Assembly (NCBI RefSeq): GCF_009846745.1
Contig: NZ_AQPF01000018.1
Span: forward strand, 1-64,000
Length of the DNA: 64,000 nucleotides
Source of the DNA: Alloalcanivorax xiamenensis
Lineage (GTDB): Bacteria > Pseudomonadota > Gammaproteobacteria > Pseudomonadales > Alcanivoracaceae
Direction: 5' to 3'
In this document: positions 1 to 9,380 of the stretch, piece after piece
Layout: each line of letters opens with the position of its first letter
Numbering within the stretch: the first letter of the stretch is position 1
The notes under the pieces: model-generated
Database searches by the model: none
Told to the model about the DNA's origin: nothing
The model's input: the letters and a program-made list of their open reading frames with translations, nothing else
Made by a program: the position numbers and the translations under genes

Positions 1-94
1 CGTCCGGCGTCCGGCCTTTCTTTTACTTTAGAGCCCGCCCCGCGTTTTGCGGTACTATTGCGCCCCTATGCGCGCACCAAAGCTGGGGAGAGCT

Positions 95-970
95 ATGAGA
101 GAGTCCGTCGCGGAATTAATGAACCGGTTTACCCTGGAACGGTTGGAGGACAACCTGTTTCGCGGTCAGACCGAGGCCAATGGCCAGCGCAGTATTTTCG
201 GTGGCCTGGTGGCTGGACAGGCCTTGCTGGCGGCGTCTCTGACGGTGTCGGAGGAGCGGCCGGCCCATTCCCTGCATGCCTACTTCTTGCGCCCCGGGGA
301 TATCCGGGTGCCGGTGATCTACGATGTGGACCGGATCCGCGACGGTAAGAGCTTCACCACCCGCCGGGTCAACGCGATCCAGCATGGCCGGCCGATTTTC
401 AGTCTGTCCGCGTCGTTTCAGGTGGAGGAAGAGGGCGGCCGCCACCAGGACACCATGCCGGACGTGCCGACGCCGGACAGCCTGGAAAGCGATGAGAGCG
501 CCCGCATGCGTGTGGTGGAGCAGATTCCCGAGCAATTCCGGGGCGCGTTCCTGCGCGAGCGGCCGGTGGAATTCCGTCCGGTGACCCCCAAGGACCTGTT
601 CGCGCCGGAAAGCCGGGAGCCGCTCAAGCGATTCTGGTTCCGGGTCAGCGACAGGATCACCGCCGATCGTATGACCCAGCGGGCGCTGCTCGCCTATTGT
701 TCTGACTTCGGTTTCATGGGCACGGCCATGCAGCCCCATGGCATGACCTTCTGGCAGAGTGACATCCAGTGCGCCAGCATCGACCACGCCATGTGGTTTT
801 ACGATGATTTCCAGGTGGACGAATGGTTGCTTTATGACTGCCAGAGTCCCGGCGCCGCCGGTGCCCGGGGGCTGACCTTCGGCGCCATCTACCGCCAGGA
901 CGGTACTCTGGTGGCCTCGGTGGCCCAGGAAGGGCTGATGCGGCTGCGGCCCAGCGCCAAGCCGGTGTGA
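95..970 (+). CDS. tesB: acyl-CoA thioesterase II (TesB family)
   Basis: Hydrolyses acyl-CoA to free fatty acid and CoA in the cytoplasm. The 291-residue product has the double hot-dog layout of TesB. The N-terminal block LFRGQTEANGQRSIFGG is the family signature, and the second hot-dog carries ALLAYCSDFGFMGTAMQPHG around the expected catalytic Asp. I chose the ATG at 95 because GGGGAG ends four bases upstream and the protein then starts like E. coli TesB; an in-frame ATG at 47 would add 16 residues that do not look conserved. It is monocistronic, with a hairpin about 90 bases after the stop. Function is known from the family; the natural acyl substrate cannot be read from sequence. Confidence 0.93.
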   Translation: MRESVAELMNRFTLERLEDNLFRGQTEANGQRSIFGGLVAGQALLAASLTVSEERPAHSLHAYFLRPGDIRVPVIYDVDRIRDGKSFTTRRVNAIQHGRPIFSLSASFQVEEEGGRHQDTMPDVPTPDSLESDESARMRVVEQIPEQFRGAFLRERPVEFRPVTPKDLFAPESREPLKRFWFRVSDRITADRMTQRALLAYCSDFGFMGTAMQPHGMTFWQSDIQCASIDHAMWFYDDFQVDEWLLYDCQSPGAAGARGLTFGAIYRQDGTLVASVAQEGLMRLRPSAKPV

Positions 971-1057
971 AAGGACGCGCGTGCACGCTAACACGCCGTC
1001 ACGCTAACACGCTTTGAAAACACCCGGCCATCCCGGGGTTGCTCTGAATTCATACCC

Positions 1058-1084
1058 CCAAGGCCCGCAAGCGGGCCTTGGATT
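1058..1084 (+). terminator. GC-rich hairpin after tesB
   Basis: CCAAGGCCCGC and GCGGGCCTTGG form a perfect 11 bp stem with a two-base AA loop, followed by a short ATTT. The weak T tract makes it an imperfect intrinsic terminator. Its right half continues directly into the dispersed repeat at 1087-1119, so it may be part of that element rather than a dedicated tesB terminator. Confidence 0.5.
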
Positions 1085-1119
1085 TGGCGTGCCAGCGTGT
1101 TGCGTGTAAGCGTGCCAGC
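1062..1119. repeat. dispersed intergenic repeat, copy 1
   Basis: Positions 1087-1119 are identical over 33 bases to 20870-20902. Both contain CGTGCCAGCG, a TTGCGTGTAAG spacer and a second GCGTGCCAGC, so the unit has internal direct repeats. Weaker similarity extends upstream to a CCCGCAAGC hairpin in both copies. The region just before it (975-1015) has related CACGCTAACACG direct repeats. No open reading frame of note lies here. Confidence 0.75.
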
Positions 1120-1260
1120 GAATTGTGGGACACCAATGGTCCACGGACCGCGATTCTTCTGATCCAAGGAGAGGGTCAATGCCTCCGCATTGGGTGGATA
1201 TGCGCCCCCATAGGCGCTATTATGCGCGCCCCCAGGAACCCAATTGAGAGGGGCTCATCC

Positions 1261-2712
1261 GTGAACAAACTGGAAGACCACTTCGGACGATGGAAAAACC
1301 GTGAGGAAATCGCCGAGGCGATGATTCCGATGATCGGTCGGCTGTACCGGGAAAAGAACGTGACCACCACGGTCTATAGTCGCTCCCTGGTGAACAAGTC
1401 CGTTATCCAGATTCTCAAGACCCACCGTTTTGTTAAGCAGATTGAAGACGGCCTGTCCGACAGCGGTCTGTCCGTGGTGGATTCGTTCCCCATTCTCCAG
1501 GAAGCGGTCAAGCTGGACCTGGGCCCCTGCCGTCTGGACATCGGCAAGCTGGCGGTTGAGTACAAAAACGACAATCGCGGCCTGTCGGTGGAAGACTTCG
1601 TCCGCGAAGCGCTCACCGAAGCGGTGGAAAGCAAAGCTGAACTGGCTGGCAGCACCGATGTGGTGTTGTACGGTTTTGGCCGTATCGGCCGTATTCTGGC
1701 TCGTCTGCTGATCGAGAAAGCCGGTTCCGGTGATGGCCTGCGTCTGAAGGCCATCGTGGTGCGTGAGTCCGGCAAGGGCGACCTGCAGAAGCGCGCCAGC
1801 CTGCTGCGCCGTGATTCCGTGCACGGCCCGTTCGCCGGCACCATCGCCGTGGACGAGGAGGACAACGCTCTCATCGCCAACGGTAACTACATCAAGGTGA
1901 TCTACTCCAACGATCCGGCGTCCGTGGACTATACCCAGTACGGTATCGAAAACGCCGTCTTGATCGACAACACCGGTAAATGGCGTGACCAGGAAGGCCT
2001 GTCCCAGCATTTGCAATGTCCGGGTATTGCCCGTGTGATGCTGACCGCGCCGGGCAAGGGCAGCCTCAAGAACATCGTGCACGGCGTCAACAACGACATG
2101 ATCGAGGACAGCGACAAGATCATCTCCGCCGCCAGCTGCACCACCAACGCCATCGTGCCGCCGTTGAAGGCCATCGAGGACAAGTTCGGCATCGAATACG
2201 GTCACGTGGAAACGGTGCACTCCTACACCAACGACCAGAACCTGCTGGATAACTTCCACAAAGGGCCTCGTCGTGGCCGCGCCGCGCCGCTGAACATGGT
2301 GTTGACCGAAACCGGTGCCGCCACCGCCGCCGCCAAGGCGCTGCCGTCCCTGAACGGCAAGCTGACCGGCAACTCCATCCGCGTTCCTACTCCGAACGTG
2401 TCCATGGCGATCCTGAATCTGACCCTGGAGAAGGAAACCAGCCTGGAGGAGATGAACGAGTACCTGCGCTGGGTGAGCCTGCACTCTCCGTTGCAGCGTC
2501 AGGTGGACTTTGTCAGCAGCCCGGACGCGGTATCCACCGACTTCGTCGGTTCCCGTCATGCCTCCGTCATCGATGCCGGGGCCACCATCGTCAACGGCCG
2601 CCACTGCGTGCTGTACGTATGGTATGACAACGAGTTCGGCTACAGCTGCCAGGTGCTGCGGATCCTGCAGCAGATCTCCGGGGTGGAATACCCGGTGTAT
2701 CCGGCGGAATAA
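1261..2712 (+). CDS. gap: glyceraldehyde-3-phosphate dehydrogenase, long form
   Basis: Oxidises and phosphorylates glyceraldehyde 3-phosphate using NAD(P)+. The 483-residue protein carries a non-catalytic N-terminal extension of about 130 residues before the Rossmann motif GFGRIGR (138-144). The catalytic Cys is at about 293 in SCTTN. This long form is the type I know from Pseudomonas and relatives, where it is often the gluconeogenic enzyme. The start is GTG at 1261, preceded by GAGAGGGG at a 7-base distance, and the protein then begins MNKLEDHFGRW, like homologues; the frame stays open further upstream without conservation. It stands alone and ends at a strong intrinsic terminator. Confidence 0.93.
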   Translation: MNKLEDHFGRWKNREEIAEAMIPMIGRLYREKNVTTTVYSRSLVNKSVIQILKTHRFVKQIEDGLSDSGLSVVDSFPILQEAVKLDLGPCRLDIGKLAVEYKNDNRGLSVEDFVREALTEAVESKAELAGSTDVVLYGFGRIGRILARLLIEKAGSGDGLRLKAIVVRESGKGDLQKRASLLRRDSVHGPFAGTIAVDEEDNALIANGNYIKVIYSNDPASVDYTQYGIENAVLIDNTGKWRDQEGLSQHLQCPGIARVMLTAPGKGSLKNIVHGVNNDMIEDSDKIISAASCTTNAIVPPLKAIEDKFGIEYGHVETVHSYTNDQNLLDNFHKGPRRGRAAPLNMVLTETGAATAAAKALPSLNGKLTGNSIRVPTPNVSMAILNLTLEKETSLEEMNEYLRWVSLHSPLQRQVDFVSSPDAVSTDFVGSRHASVIDAGATIVNGRHCVLYVWYDNEFGYSCQVLRILQQISGVEYPVYPAE

Positions 2713-2723
2713 GTCAGGCACGG

Positions 2724-2749
2724 AAAGCCCGCTTTAGCGGGCTTTTTTT
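2724..2749 (+). terminator. intrinsic terminator of gap
   Basis: AAAGCCCGC, loop TTTA, GCGGGCTTT, then an unbroken T run. It lies 12 bases after the gap stop. This is a textbook Rho-independent terminator. Confidence 0.93.
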
Positions 2750-2840
2750 CGTCCGTTCCCGAAATTCGCCGGTATCGGCGTAAAACGGGGCGGGGAAGCG
2801 ATCGGGAAGCGATACGGGACCATCGGAGGGGCTCGCCTCT

Positions 2841-2870
2841 CTGGCATACTTTTCATGTGGTCATTATAAT
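2841..2870 (+). promoter_or_regulatory. sigma-70-type promoter for the nqr operon
   Basis: A perfect -10 TATAAT (2865-2870) lies 18 bases after CTGGCA (2841-2846, four of six matches to TTGACA). It sits between the gap terminator and nqrA and leaves an untranslated leader of about 150 bases. The leader contains a GCGCTTCC/GGAAGGCGC hairpin near 2974-2992. No other candidate this good is visible upstream of nqrA. Confidence 0.65.
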
Positions 2871-3030
2871 GTCGCGCGCCGGCCGACGGGCCGGGCCCTT
2901 GAATCCTCATTCACGGGTGATCCTGACGCTATTACCGGTTATTGCGCGAATTCCCCCATCCGCTGCCTGTGCAGCGCTTCCGAGGAAGGCGCAGCCCGAC
3001 ATCAGCAACACGCAACGTGGGCGAGACACT

Positions 3031-4377
3031 ATGATCAAAATCAAGAAGGGACTGGACCTGCCCATCGCCGGCGCGCCGCGCCAGGCGATAGAGGAAGGCC
3101 ACCAGGTCCGTTCTGTCGCCGTGCTCGGCGGCGACTACGTGGGCATGAAACCCACTATGGAAGTCCGCGAAGGGGACCAAGTCAAGAAAGGTCAGTTGAT
3201 CTTCACGGACAAAAAAACCGACGGCGTGAAATACACCGCGCCGGCCGGAGGCAAGGTGGTCGCCATCAATCGGGGCCACAAGCGGGTCCTGCAGTCCGTG
3301 GTCATCGAAGTGGCCGACCAGGAAGAAGAGGTGACCTTCACCGCTTACCAGCCGGATCAACTGCCTTCCCTGGACCGTGAAGCCGTGGTGACTCAGTTGG
3401 TCGACTCCGGTGAATGGACTCTGTTGCGTACCCGCCCCTTTGGCAAGGTGCCGGCACCGGAGAGCGTGCCGAATTCCATTTTCGTCACCGCCATCGACAC
3501 CAATCCGTTGTGTCAGGATCCGTCAGTGGTGATCCAGGAGAACGAGCAGAGCTTCCGCCACGGCCTGACCGTGCTGTCTCGTCTCACCGAAGGGCCGGTG
3601 TGGGTGTGCAAGGCGGCTCAGTCCAAGCTGCCGTCCTTCGCCCAGGGCCAGATCCGCGAAGAGAGCTTCGCTGGCAAGCACCCGGCCGGTAATGCCGGGA
3701 CTCATATTCATTTCCTTGATCCGGTCGGCCTGAACAAACGGGTGTGGACCGTGGGCTATCAGGAAGTGATCGCTATCGGCAAACTGTTCACCGAAGGCCG
3801 CATCAGCAGCGAGCGGGTGGTGGCTCTGGCGGGCCCGCAGGTGAAAACGCCGCGCCTGTTGCGCACCCGCGTTGGTGCGCAGAGCGAGGATTTCTGCCGT
3901 GGCGAAACCAAGGATGGCGAAAACCGGGTGATCTCTGGTTCCGTGCTCAATGGTCACCACGCCCGTGGCCCGGTGGCGTACCTGGGCCGGCTGTGCAATC
4001 AGGTGACCGTGCTTCGTGAAGGGAATGAGCGCGAGCTGCTGGGTTACATCTCTCCAGGCGCCAACCGCTTCTCGGTGATGAATATCTACCTCTCCAGGCT
4101 GATGCCCGGCAAGCGTTTCAACTTCACCACCACCACCAACGGCAGTGAGCGCGCCATGGTGCCGATCGGCGCCTACGAGGAAGTGATGCCGCTGGATATT
4201 CTGCCGACCCAGCTGTTGCGCGCGCTGGTGGTGGGGGATACCGACAGCGCCACCGCCCTGGGCGCGCTGGAACTGGTGGAAGAGGACCTGGCCCTGTGTA
4301 CTTTCGTATGCCCCGGCAAATACGAGTATGGCCCGATCCTCCGCGACAACCTGACCACCATTGAAGTGGAGAGCTGA
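3031..4377 (+). CDS. nqrA: Na+-translocating NADH:quinone reductase subunit A
   Basis: Subunit A of the six-subunit Na+ pump that passes electrons from NADH to ubiquinone; it is a peripheral cytoplasmic subunit linked to quinone binding. The product is 448 residues, the usual length, and begins MIKIKKGLDLPIAG as in characterised NqrA proteins. The frame is open back to 2857, but homology and GGGCGAG eight bases before the ATG support 3031. It is the first gene of nqrABCDEF, and nqrB follows after one base. Confidence 0.96.
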   Translation: MIKIKKGLDLPIAGAPRQAIEEGHQVRSVAVLGGDYVGMKPTMEVREGDQVKKGQLIFTDKKTDGVKYTAPAGGKVVAINRGHKRVLQSVVIEVADQEEEVTFTAYQPDQLPSLDREAVVTQLVDSGEWTLLRTRPFGKVPAPESVPNSIFVTAIDTNPLCQDPSVVIQENEQSFRHGLTVLSRLTEGPVWVCKAAQSKLPSFAQGQIREESFAGKHPAGNAGTHIHFLDPVGLNKRVWTVGYQEVIAIGKLFTEGRISSERVVALAGPQVKTPRLLRTRVGAQSEDFCRGETKDGENRVISGSVLNGHHARGPVAYLGRLCNQVTVLREGNERELLGYISPGANRFSVMNIYLSRLMPGKRFNFTTTTNGSERAMVPIGAYEEVMPLDILPTQLLRALVVGDTDSATALGALELVEEDLALCTFVCPGKYEYGPILRDNLTTIEVES

Positions 4378-4378
4378 T

Positions 4379-5632
4379 ATGGGTCTGCGGAATTACCTTG
4401 ATACCAAAATCGCCCCCCACTTCCACGAGGGTGGCAAGCTGCAAAAGTACTACGTCTTCTACGAGATGTTCGACACCATGCTGTACAGCCCGGACTCGGT
4501 GACCCGGTCCGCGGCCCACGTACGTGATGGTATTGATCTGAAGCGCATCATGATGACGGTCTGGTTCGCCACCTTCCCGGCGATCCTGTTCGGCCTGTAC
4601 AACACCGGCTTCCAGGCCAACCTGCAAATCACCGAGTTCGGTTTCGACCCGATCCCGGGCTGGCGCACCGAGCTGGTGGCGGCGCTCACCGGCTTCAGCC
4701 AGGAGAACTTCTGGGCCAACATGGTCCACGGCCTGGTCTACTATGTGCCGATTCTGATCGCCGTATACCTGACCGGTTTCTTCTGGGAAGCCCTGTTCGC
4801 CTGGAAACGCGGCCATGAAGTGAACGAGGGCTTCTTCGTCACTGGTATCCTGTTCACCCTGATCCTGCCGCCGGCGATTCCGCTCTGGCAGGTGGTGCTG
4901 GGTGTCTCCTTCGGCGTGGTGATCGGCAAGGAAGTGTTCGGCGGTACCGGCAAGAACTTCCTCAACCCGGCGCTGGTGGGCCGGGCGTTCCTGTACTTCG
5001 CCTATCCGGCGCAAATGTCCGGTGACGCCATCTGGACCGCGGTGGACAACTTCTCCGGCGCCACGCCACTGTCGCTGGCGGCCAGCGGCAATCTGGACTT
5101 TTCCGCCGGCCTCGCCCAGAACGCCCTGATCGGCGCGGATGGCGGCCAGAGCCTGAGCTGGATGAACACCTTCCTGGGCGGTATCCAGGGCAGCATCGGT
5201 GAGACCTCCCTGATCGCCATCGCTCTGGGCGCGATCTTCCTGTTGTTCACCAAGATCGCCTCCTGGCGGATCATGCTGGGCGTGCTGCTGGGCATGGCGG
5301 CGATGAGCACCGTGTTCAACCTGATCGGCAGCGACACCAACCCGATGTTCGCCATGCCTTGGTACTGGCACCTGACCGTGGGCGGTCTGGCCTTTGGTCT
5401 GGTGTTCATGGCCACCGACCCGGTGTCCGCCGCCATGACCAATACCGGCAAGCTGATCTTTGGCATTGTCATCGGTGTGATGACGGTGTTGATCCGGGTG
5501 GTCAACCCGGCCTTCCCGGAAGGCATCATGTTGGCGATCCTGTTCGGCAACCTGTGCGCGCCGTTGATTGATTATTTCGTTACCCAGGCGAACGTGCGTC
5601 GTCGTCTGCGTCGGACCGGGGGAGTCGCGTAA
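4379..5632 (+). CDS. nqrB: Na+-NQR subunit B
   Basis: Multi-spanning membrane subunit that carries covalent FMN and participates in riboflavin and quinone binding and Na+ passage. It is 417 residues with many hydrophobic segments. The flavinylation motif DNFSGAT ends at Thr229, matching the ApbE target pattern D-x-x-S/A-G-A-T. The stop TAA shares its final A with the nqrC ATG, so translation is probably coupled. An in-frame ATG at 4361 inside nqrA is possible, but the start at 4379 gives the conserved MGLRNYLD beginning. Confidence 0.96.
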   Translation: MGLRNYLDTKIAPHFHEGGKLQKYYVFYEMFDTMLYSPDSVTRSAAHVRDGIDLKRIMMTVWFATFPAILFGLYNTGFQANLQITEFGFDPIPGWRTELVAALTGFSQENFWANMVHGLVYYVPILIAVYLTGFFWEALFAWKRGHEVNEGFFVTGILFTLILPPAIPLWQVVLGVSFGVVIGKEVFGGTGKNFLNPALVGRAFLYFAYPAQMSGDAIWTAVDNFSGATPLSLAASGNLDFSAGLAQNALIGADGGQSLSWMNTFLGGIQGSIGETSLIAIALGAIFLLFTKIASWRIMLGVLLGMAAMSTVFNLIGSDTNPMFAMPWYWHLTVGGLAFGLVFMATDPVSAAMTNTGKLIFGIVIGVMTVLIRVVNPAFPEGIMLAILFGNLCAPLIDYFVTQANVRRRLRRTGGVA

Positions 5633-6449
5633 TGGCTGGAAAAAGCGAAAGTGTAGGCAGAACGCTGCTGGTCGCCCTGCTGGTCTGTCTGGTGTGCGCG
5701 GTGGTGGTGTCCACCGCCGCCGTGTCACTGCGACCGGTACAGCAGAAAAACCAGGTACTCGACCGCCAGGTGAACATTCTCCAGGCCGCGGGTCTGTATC
5801 AGCCGGGTATGGACGTGCAGAAGGCGTTCGATACCATCGAACGCAAATTCGTTGACCTGGAAACCGGTGAGTACGTGGACAAACCGGAATCCTATGACCC
5901 GCTGAAAGCGGCCAAGGATCCGGCGGAAAGCGAGCGTCTGAGCGCTGATCAGGACATCGCCAGCATCAAGCGTCAGGAAAAGGTGTCCGAGGTGTATCTG
6001 GCACGGGATGATAACGGCAACCTGAGCCGTATTATTCTGCCGGTGCGTGGTTACGGTCTGTGGTCCACGCTGTACGGCTTCCTGGCTCTGGAAGCGGATG
6101 CCGAGACGGTATCCGGCCTGGGCTTCTATCAGCACGGTGAAACCCCGGGCCTTGGCGGTGAGGTGGACAACCCGGCCTGGAAAGGCCTGTGGCCGGGCAA
6201 AAAACTGCATGACGACAGCGGTGACGTGGCCATTCAGGTGGTCAAGGGCACTGTCGATTCCGGTGCCGCCGGAGCCGAACACAAGGTGGACGGCCTGGCC
6301 GGTGCCACCCTGACCAGTAAAGGTGTCAACAATCTGGTGCGTTTCTGGGTCGGGGAAGACGGGTTCGGTCCGTATCTGGATCGCATGAAAGGGGCTGATG
6401 ACGGCGCCGGTTCCGCCGCCGTCGAGGCCGACAACGGAGGAGAAGCGTA

Positions 6450-6450
<1 letters not shown>
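5632..6450 (+). CDS. nqrC: Na+-NQR subunit C
   Basis: Subunit with one N-terminal membrane helix (about residues 10-33) and a periplasmic FMN-binding domain. It is 272 residues. The flavinylation motif DGLAGAT ends at Thr226, almost the same position as the FMN-bearing Thr in Vibrio NqrC. It overlaps nqrB by one base and nqrD by one base (TAATG at both junctions). Confidence 0.96.
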
Positions 6451-7115
<665 letters not shown>

Positions 7116-7127
7116 CGGAGAAGCCGC

Positions 7128-7748
7128 ATGTTTGAACATTATCTGAGTCTGTTCGTCCGCGCTGTCTTCGTCGAGAACATGGCGCTGGCCTTCTTCCTGG
7201 GGATGTGCACTTTCATCGCTATCTCCAAGAAGATCTCCACCGCGATCGGCCTGGGCATCGCCGTGGTCGTGGTGCTGACCATCACCGTGCCGGTGAACAA
7301 CCTGATCCTGCATTACCTGCTCAACGAAGGGGCGTTGTCCTGGACCGGCATTCCCGCGCTGGCCACTCTGGACCTGCGTTTCCTGGGGCTGCTCAGCTAT
7401 ATCGGTGTGATCGCGGCAATCGTGCAGATCCTGGAAATGACCCTGGATAAGTATGTGCCGGCGCTTTACAACGCTCTGGGTGTATTCCTGCCGCTGATCA
7501 CGGTGAACTGCGCCATCATGGGGGCCTCCCTGTTCATGGTGGAACGTGACTACGCTTTCGGTGAGTCCCTGGTGTACGGTCTTGGCGCCGGTGCCGGTTG
7601 GGCGCTGGCGATCACGTTGCTGGCGGGAATCCGGGAAAAGCTGAAGTACAGCGATGTGCCCGATGGTCTGAAGGGTCTGGGCATTACCTTCATCACCGTG
7701 GGTCTGATGTCCCTGGGGTTCATGTCGTTCTCCGGCGTGCAGCTTTAA
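7128..7748 (+). CDS. nqrE: Na+-NQR subunit E
   Basis: Membrane partner of NqrD, 206 residues. Cys27 (LGMCTFI) and Cys128 (VNCAIMGAS) are the paired ligands for the iron centre shared with NqrD. An ACGGAGAAG ribosome site precedes the ATG at 7128. Confidence 0.96.
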   Translation: MFEHYLSLFVRAVFVENMALAFFLGMCTFIAISKKISTAIGLGIAVVVVLTITVPVNNLILHYLLNEGALSWTGIPALATLDLRFLGLLSYIGVIAAIVQILEMTLDKYVPALYNALGVFLPLITVNCAIMGASLFMVERDYAFGESLVYGLGAGAGWALAITLLAGIREKLKYSDVPDGLKGLGITFITVGLMSLGFMSFSGVQL

Positions 7749-7769
7749 GGGAAAGGGGAGAGCCAGACT

Positions 7770-8999
7770 ATGAGTTTTGAGATCATTCTTGGCGTCGCCA
7801 TGTTCACCGCCATTGTATTGGCGCTGGTGGCGGTGATTCTGGTGGCGCGCTCCCGGCTGGTGGCCAGCGGGGACGTGCACATCGATATCAACGGCGATCC
7901 GGAGAAGGGCATTGATGCGCCCGCCGGCGGCAAGCTGTTGGGCACCCTGGCCAACCAGGGTATCTTCCTGTCCTCCGCCTGCGGCGGCGGCGGTACCTGT
8001 GCCCAGTGCAAGTGCCAGGTCCTCGATGGCGGCGGTGACATCCTGCCCACCGAGGAAGGCCACTTCACCAAGGGGCAGATCCGCGACGGCTGGCGCCTGA
8101 GCTGTCAGGTGAACGTCAAGCAGGACATGAAGATCAAGGTGCCGGAAGAGTTCTTCGGCGTGAAGAAGTGGGAGTGCGAGGTCATCTCCAACGACAACGT
8201 CGCCACCTTCATCAAGGAATTGACACTGAAACTGCCGGAAGGCGAGGAAGTGGCGTTCCGTGCCGGTGGCTATGTGCAGTTGGAAGCACCGCCGTTCGAG
8301 GTGAATTTCTCCGATTTCGAAATCGGCGAGGAGTATCGCGGCGACTGGGAGCACTTCAAGTTCTTCGACCTGAAGACCAAGAACACCGAGGAAGTGATTC
8401 GCGCCTACTCCATGGCCAACTATCCGGAAGAGAAGGGCATTCTCAAGTTCAACATCCGGATCGCCACGCCGCCTCCAGGATCTTCCGGCATTCAGCCGGG
8501 CCTGATGAGTTCCTATGTGTTCAGCCTGAAGCCGGGTGACAAGATCACCGTGTTCGGACCCTTCGGTGAGTTCTTCGCCAAGGAAACCGACGCGGAGATG
8601 GTGTTCATCGGTGGTGGCGCGGGCATGGCGCCGATGCGCAGCCATATCTTTGACCAGCTCAAGCGGTTGCATTCCAAGCGCAAGATGAGCTTCTGGTACG
8701 GCGCGCGCAGCTGGCGTGAAACGTTCTACAACGATGAGTACGATCAACTCGCCGAGGAGAACGACAACTTCCAATGGCACCTGGCGCTGTCCGATCCGCA
8801 GCCGGAAGACAACTGGACCGGCCTCACCGGTTTCATCCACAACGTGCTGTACGAGCAGTATCTGAAGGATCATCCGGCGCCGGAGGACTGCGAATACTAC
8901 ATGTGCGGTCCGCCGATGATGAACGCCGCGGTCATCAAGATGCTGGAAGATCTGGGCGTGGAGCCCGAGAACATCCTGCTCGATGACTTTGGTGGGTAA
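7770..8999 (+). CDS. nqrF: Na+-NQR subunit F (NADH-oxidising, FAD and 2Fe-2S)
   Basis: Entry point of electrons from NADH. The 409-residue protein has one N-terminal membrane helix (about 5-27). A ferredoxin domain follows with 2Fe-2S ligands Cys71, Cys77, Cys80 and Cys112 (CGGGGTCAQC, then SCQV). A ferredoxin-reductase module carries the FAD motif RAYSMANY and the NAD(P)H motif GGGAGMAPMRSH. A GGGGAG site precedes the start. It is the last subunit gene; about 380 bases of repeats separate it from apbE. Confidence 0.96.
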   Translation: MSFEIILGVAMFTAIVLALVAVILVARSRLVASGDVHIDINGDPEKGIDAPAGGKLLGTLANQGIFLSSACGGGGTCAQCKCQVLDGGGDILPTEEGHFTKGQIRDGWRLSCQVNVKQDMKIKVPEEFFGVKKWECEVISNDNVATFIKELTLKLPEGEEVAFRAGGYVQLEAPPFEVNFSDFEIGEEYRGDWEHFKFFDLKTKNTEEVIRAYSMANYPEEKGILKFNIRIATPPPGSSGIQPGLMSSYVFSLKPGDKITVFGPFGEFFAKETDAEMVFIGGGAGMAPMRSHIFDQLKRLHSKRKMSFWYGARSWRETFYNDEYDQLAEENDNFQWHLALSDPQPEDNWTGLTGFIHNVLYEQYLKDHPAPEDCEYYMCGPPMMNAAVIKMLEDLGVEPENILLDDFGG

Positions 9000-9020
9000 A
9001 TCATGGACGGGTAAATCATG

Positions 9021-9207
9021 ACCGATATGCCAATGGCATATCGCAGCATGATTTACGACCGGCCAGGGAAGGCCGGGCCGGGGGTTGGCGAAACTCCCGA
9101 CGTCGCGCCAGGGATGGCGAATCCGAGTCCGGTGGTATCCACCACCGATATGCCAGTGGCATATCGCAGCATGATTTACGACCGGCCAGGGAAGGCCGGG
9201 CCGGGGG
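9021..9207. repeat. 64 bp direct repeat, two copies, between nqrF and apbE
   Basis: Copies at 9021-9084 and 9144-9207 differ at one base (CCAATGG versus CCAGTGG). Each begins with a palindrome, GATATGCCA/TGGCATATC with a one-base centre, and ends in a GGCC-rich stretch. The 59-base spacer contains GACGTCGCGCCAG, which resembles the tandem element at 59944-60153. The plus strand is open here (MTDMPMAYRSMIYD repeated twice), but this follows from the repeat and I do not call a gene. Confidence 0.85.
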
Positions 9208-9239
9208 CAATTCGCGGGCACGCTTGCACGCCCAGGGCC

Positions 9240-9305
9240 ATTCGCGGCTAAAGCCGCTCCCGCGGGCTTCGACGTTCCTGTAGGAGCCAGCCCTGCTGGC
9301 AAGAT
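9240..9305. repeat. REP-like sequence
   Basis: ATTCGCGGCTAAAGCCGCTC followed by CCGCGGGC (9240-9268) and GTAGGAGCCAGCCCTGCTGG (about 9280-9299) have the look of REP elements of Pseudomonas-type genomes. A close copy of the first part, with AAGG in the loop, lies at 20781-20806. Confidence 0.55.
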
Positions 9306-9308
9306 GAT

Positions 9309-9330
9309 AGCCCGGCTGGCCGCCGGGCTT
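9309..9330 (+). terminator. hairpin terminator before apbE
   Basis: AGCCCGGC and GCCGGGCT form an 8 bp stem with a five-base loop, followed by TCGTTT. It lies downstream of nqrF and upstream of apbE, so it may attenuate read-through from the nqr operon into the maturation genes. Confidence 0.55.
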
Positions 9331-9380
9331 CGTTTACCGATACTGCGTACTGGCGTTTGGGCCCTGTCCCCGGAGCAGCC

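Noticed and set aside
2857..3030. N-terminal extension of nqrA or a leader peptide
   Set aside because: The frame is open, but the predicted -10 box lies inside it and NqrA homologues begin at MIKIKKG; no ribosome site supports an earlier start.
9018..9251. 77-codon frame with an internal repeat between nqrF and apbE
   Set aside because: Its repeated MTDMPMAYRSMIYD-like text is a consequence of the 64 bp DNA duplication and its palindrome; there is no ribosome site or known domain.
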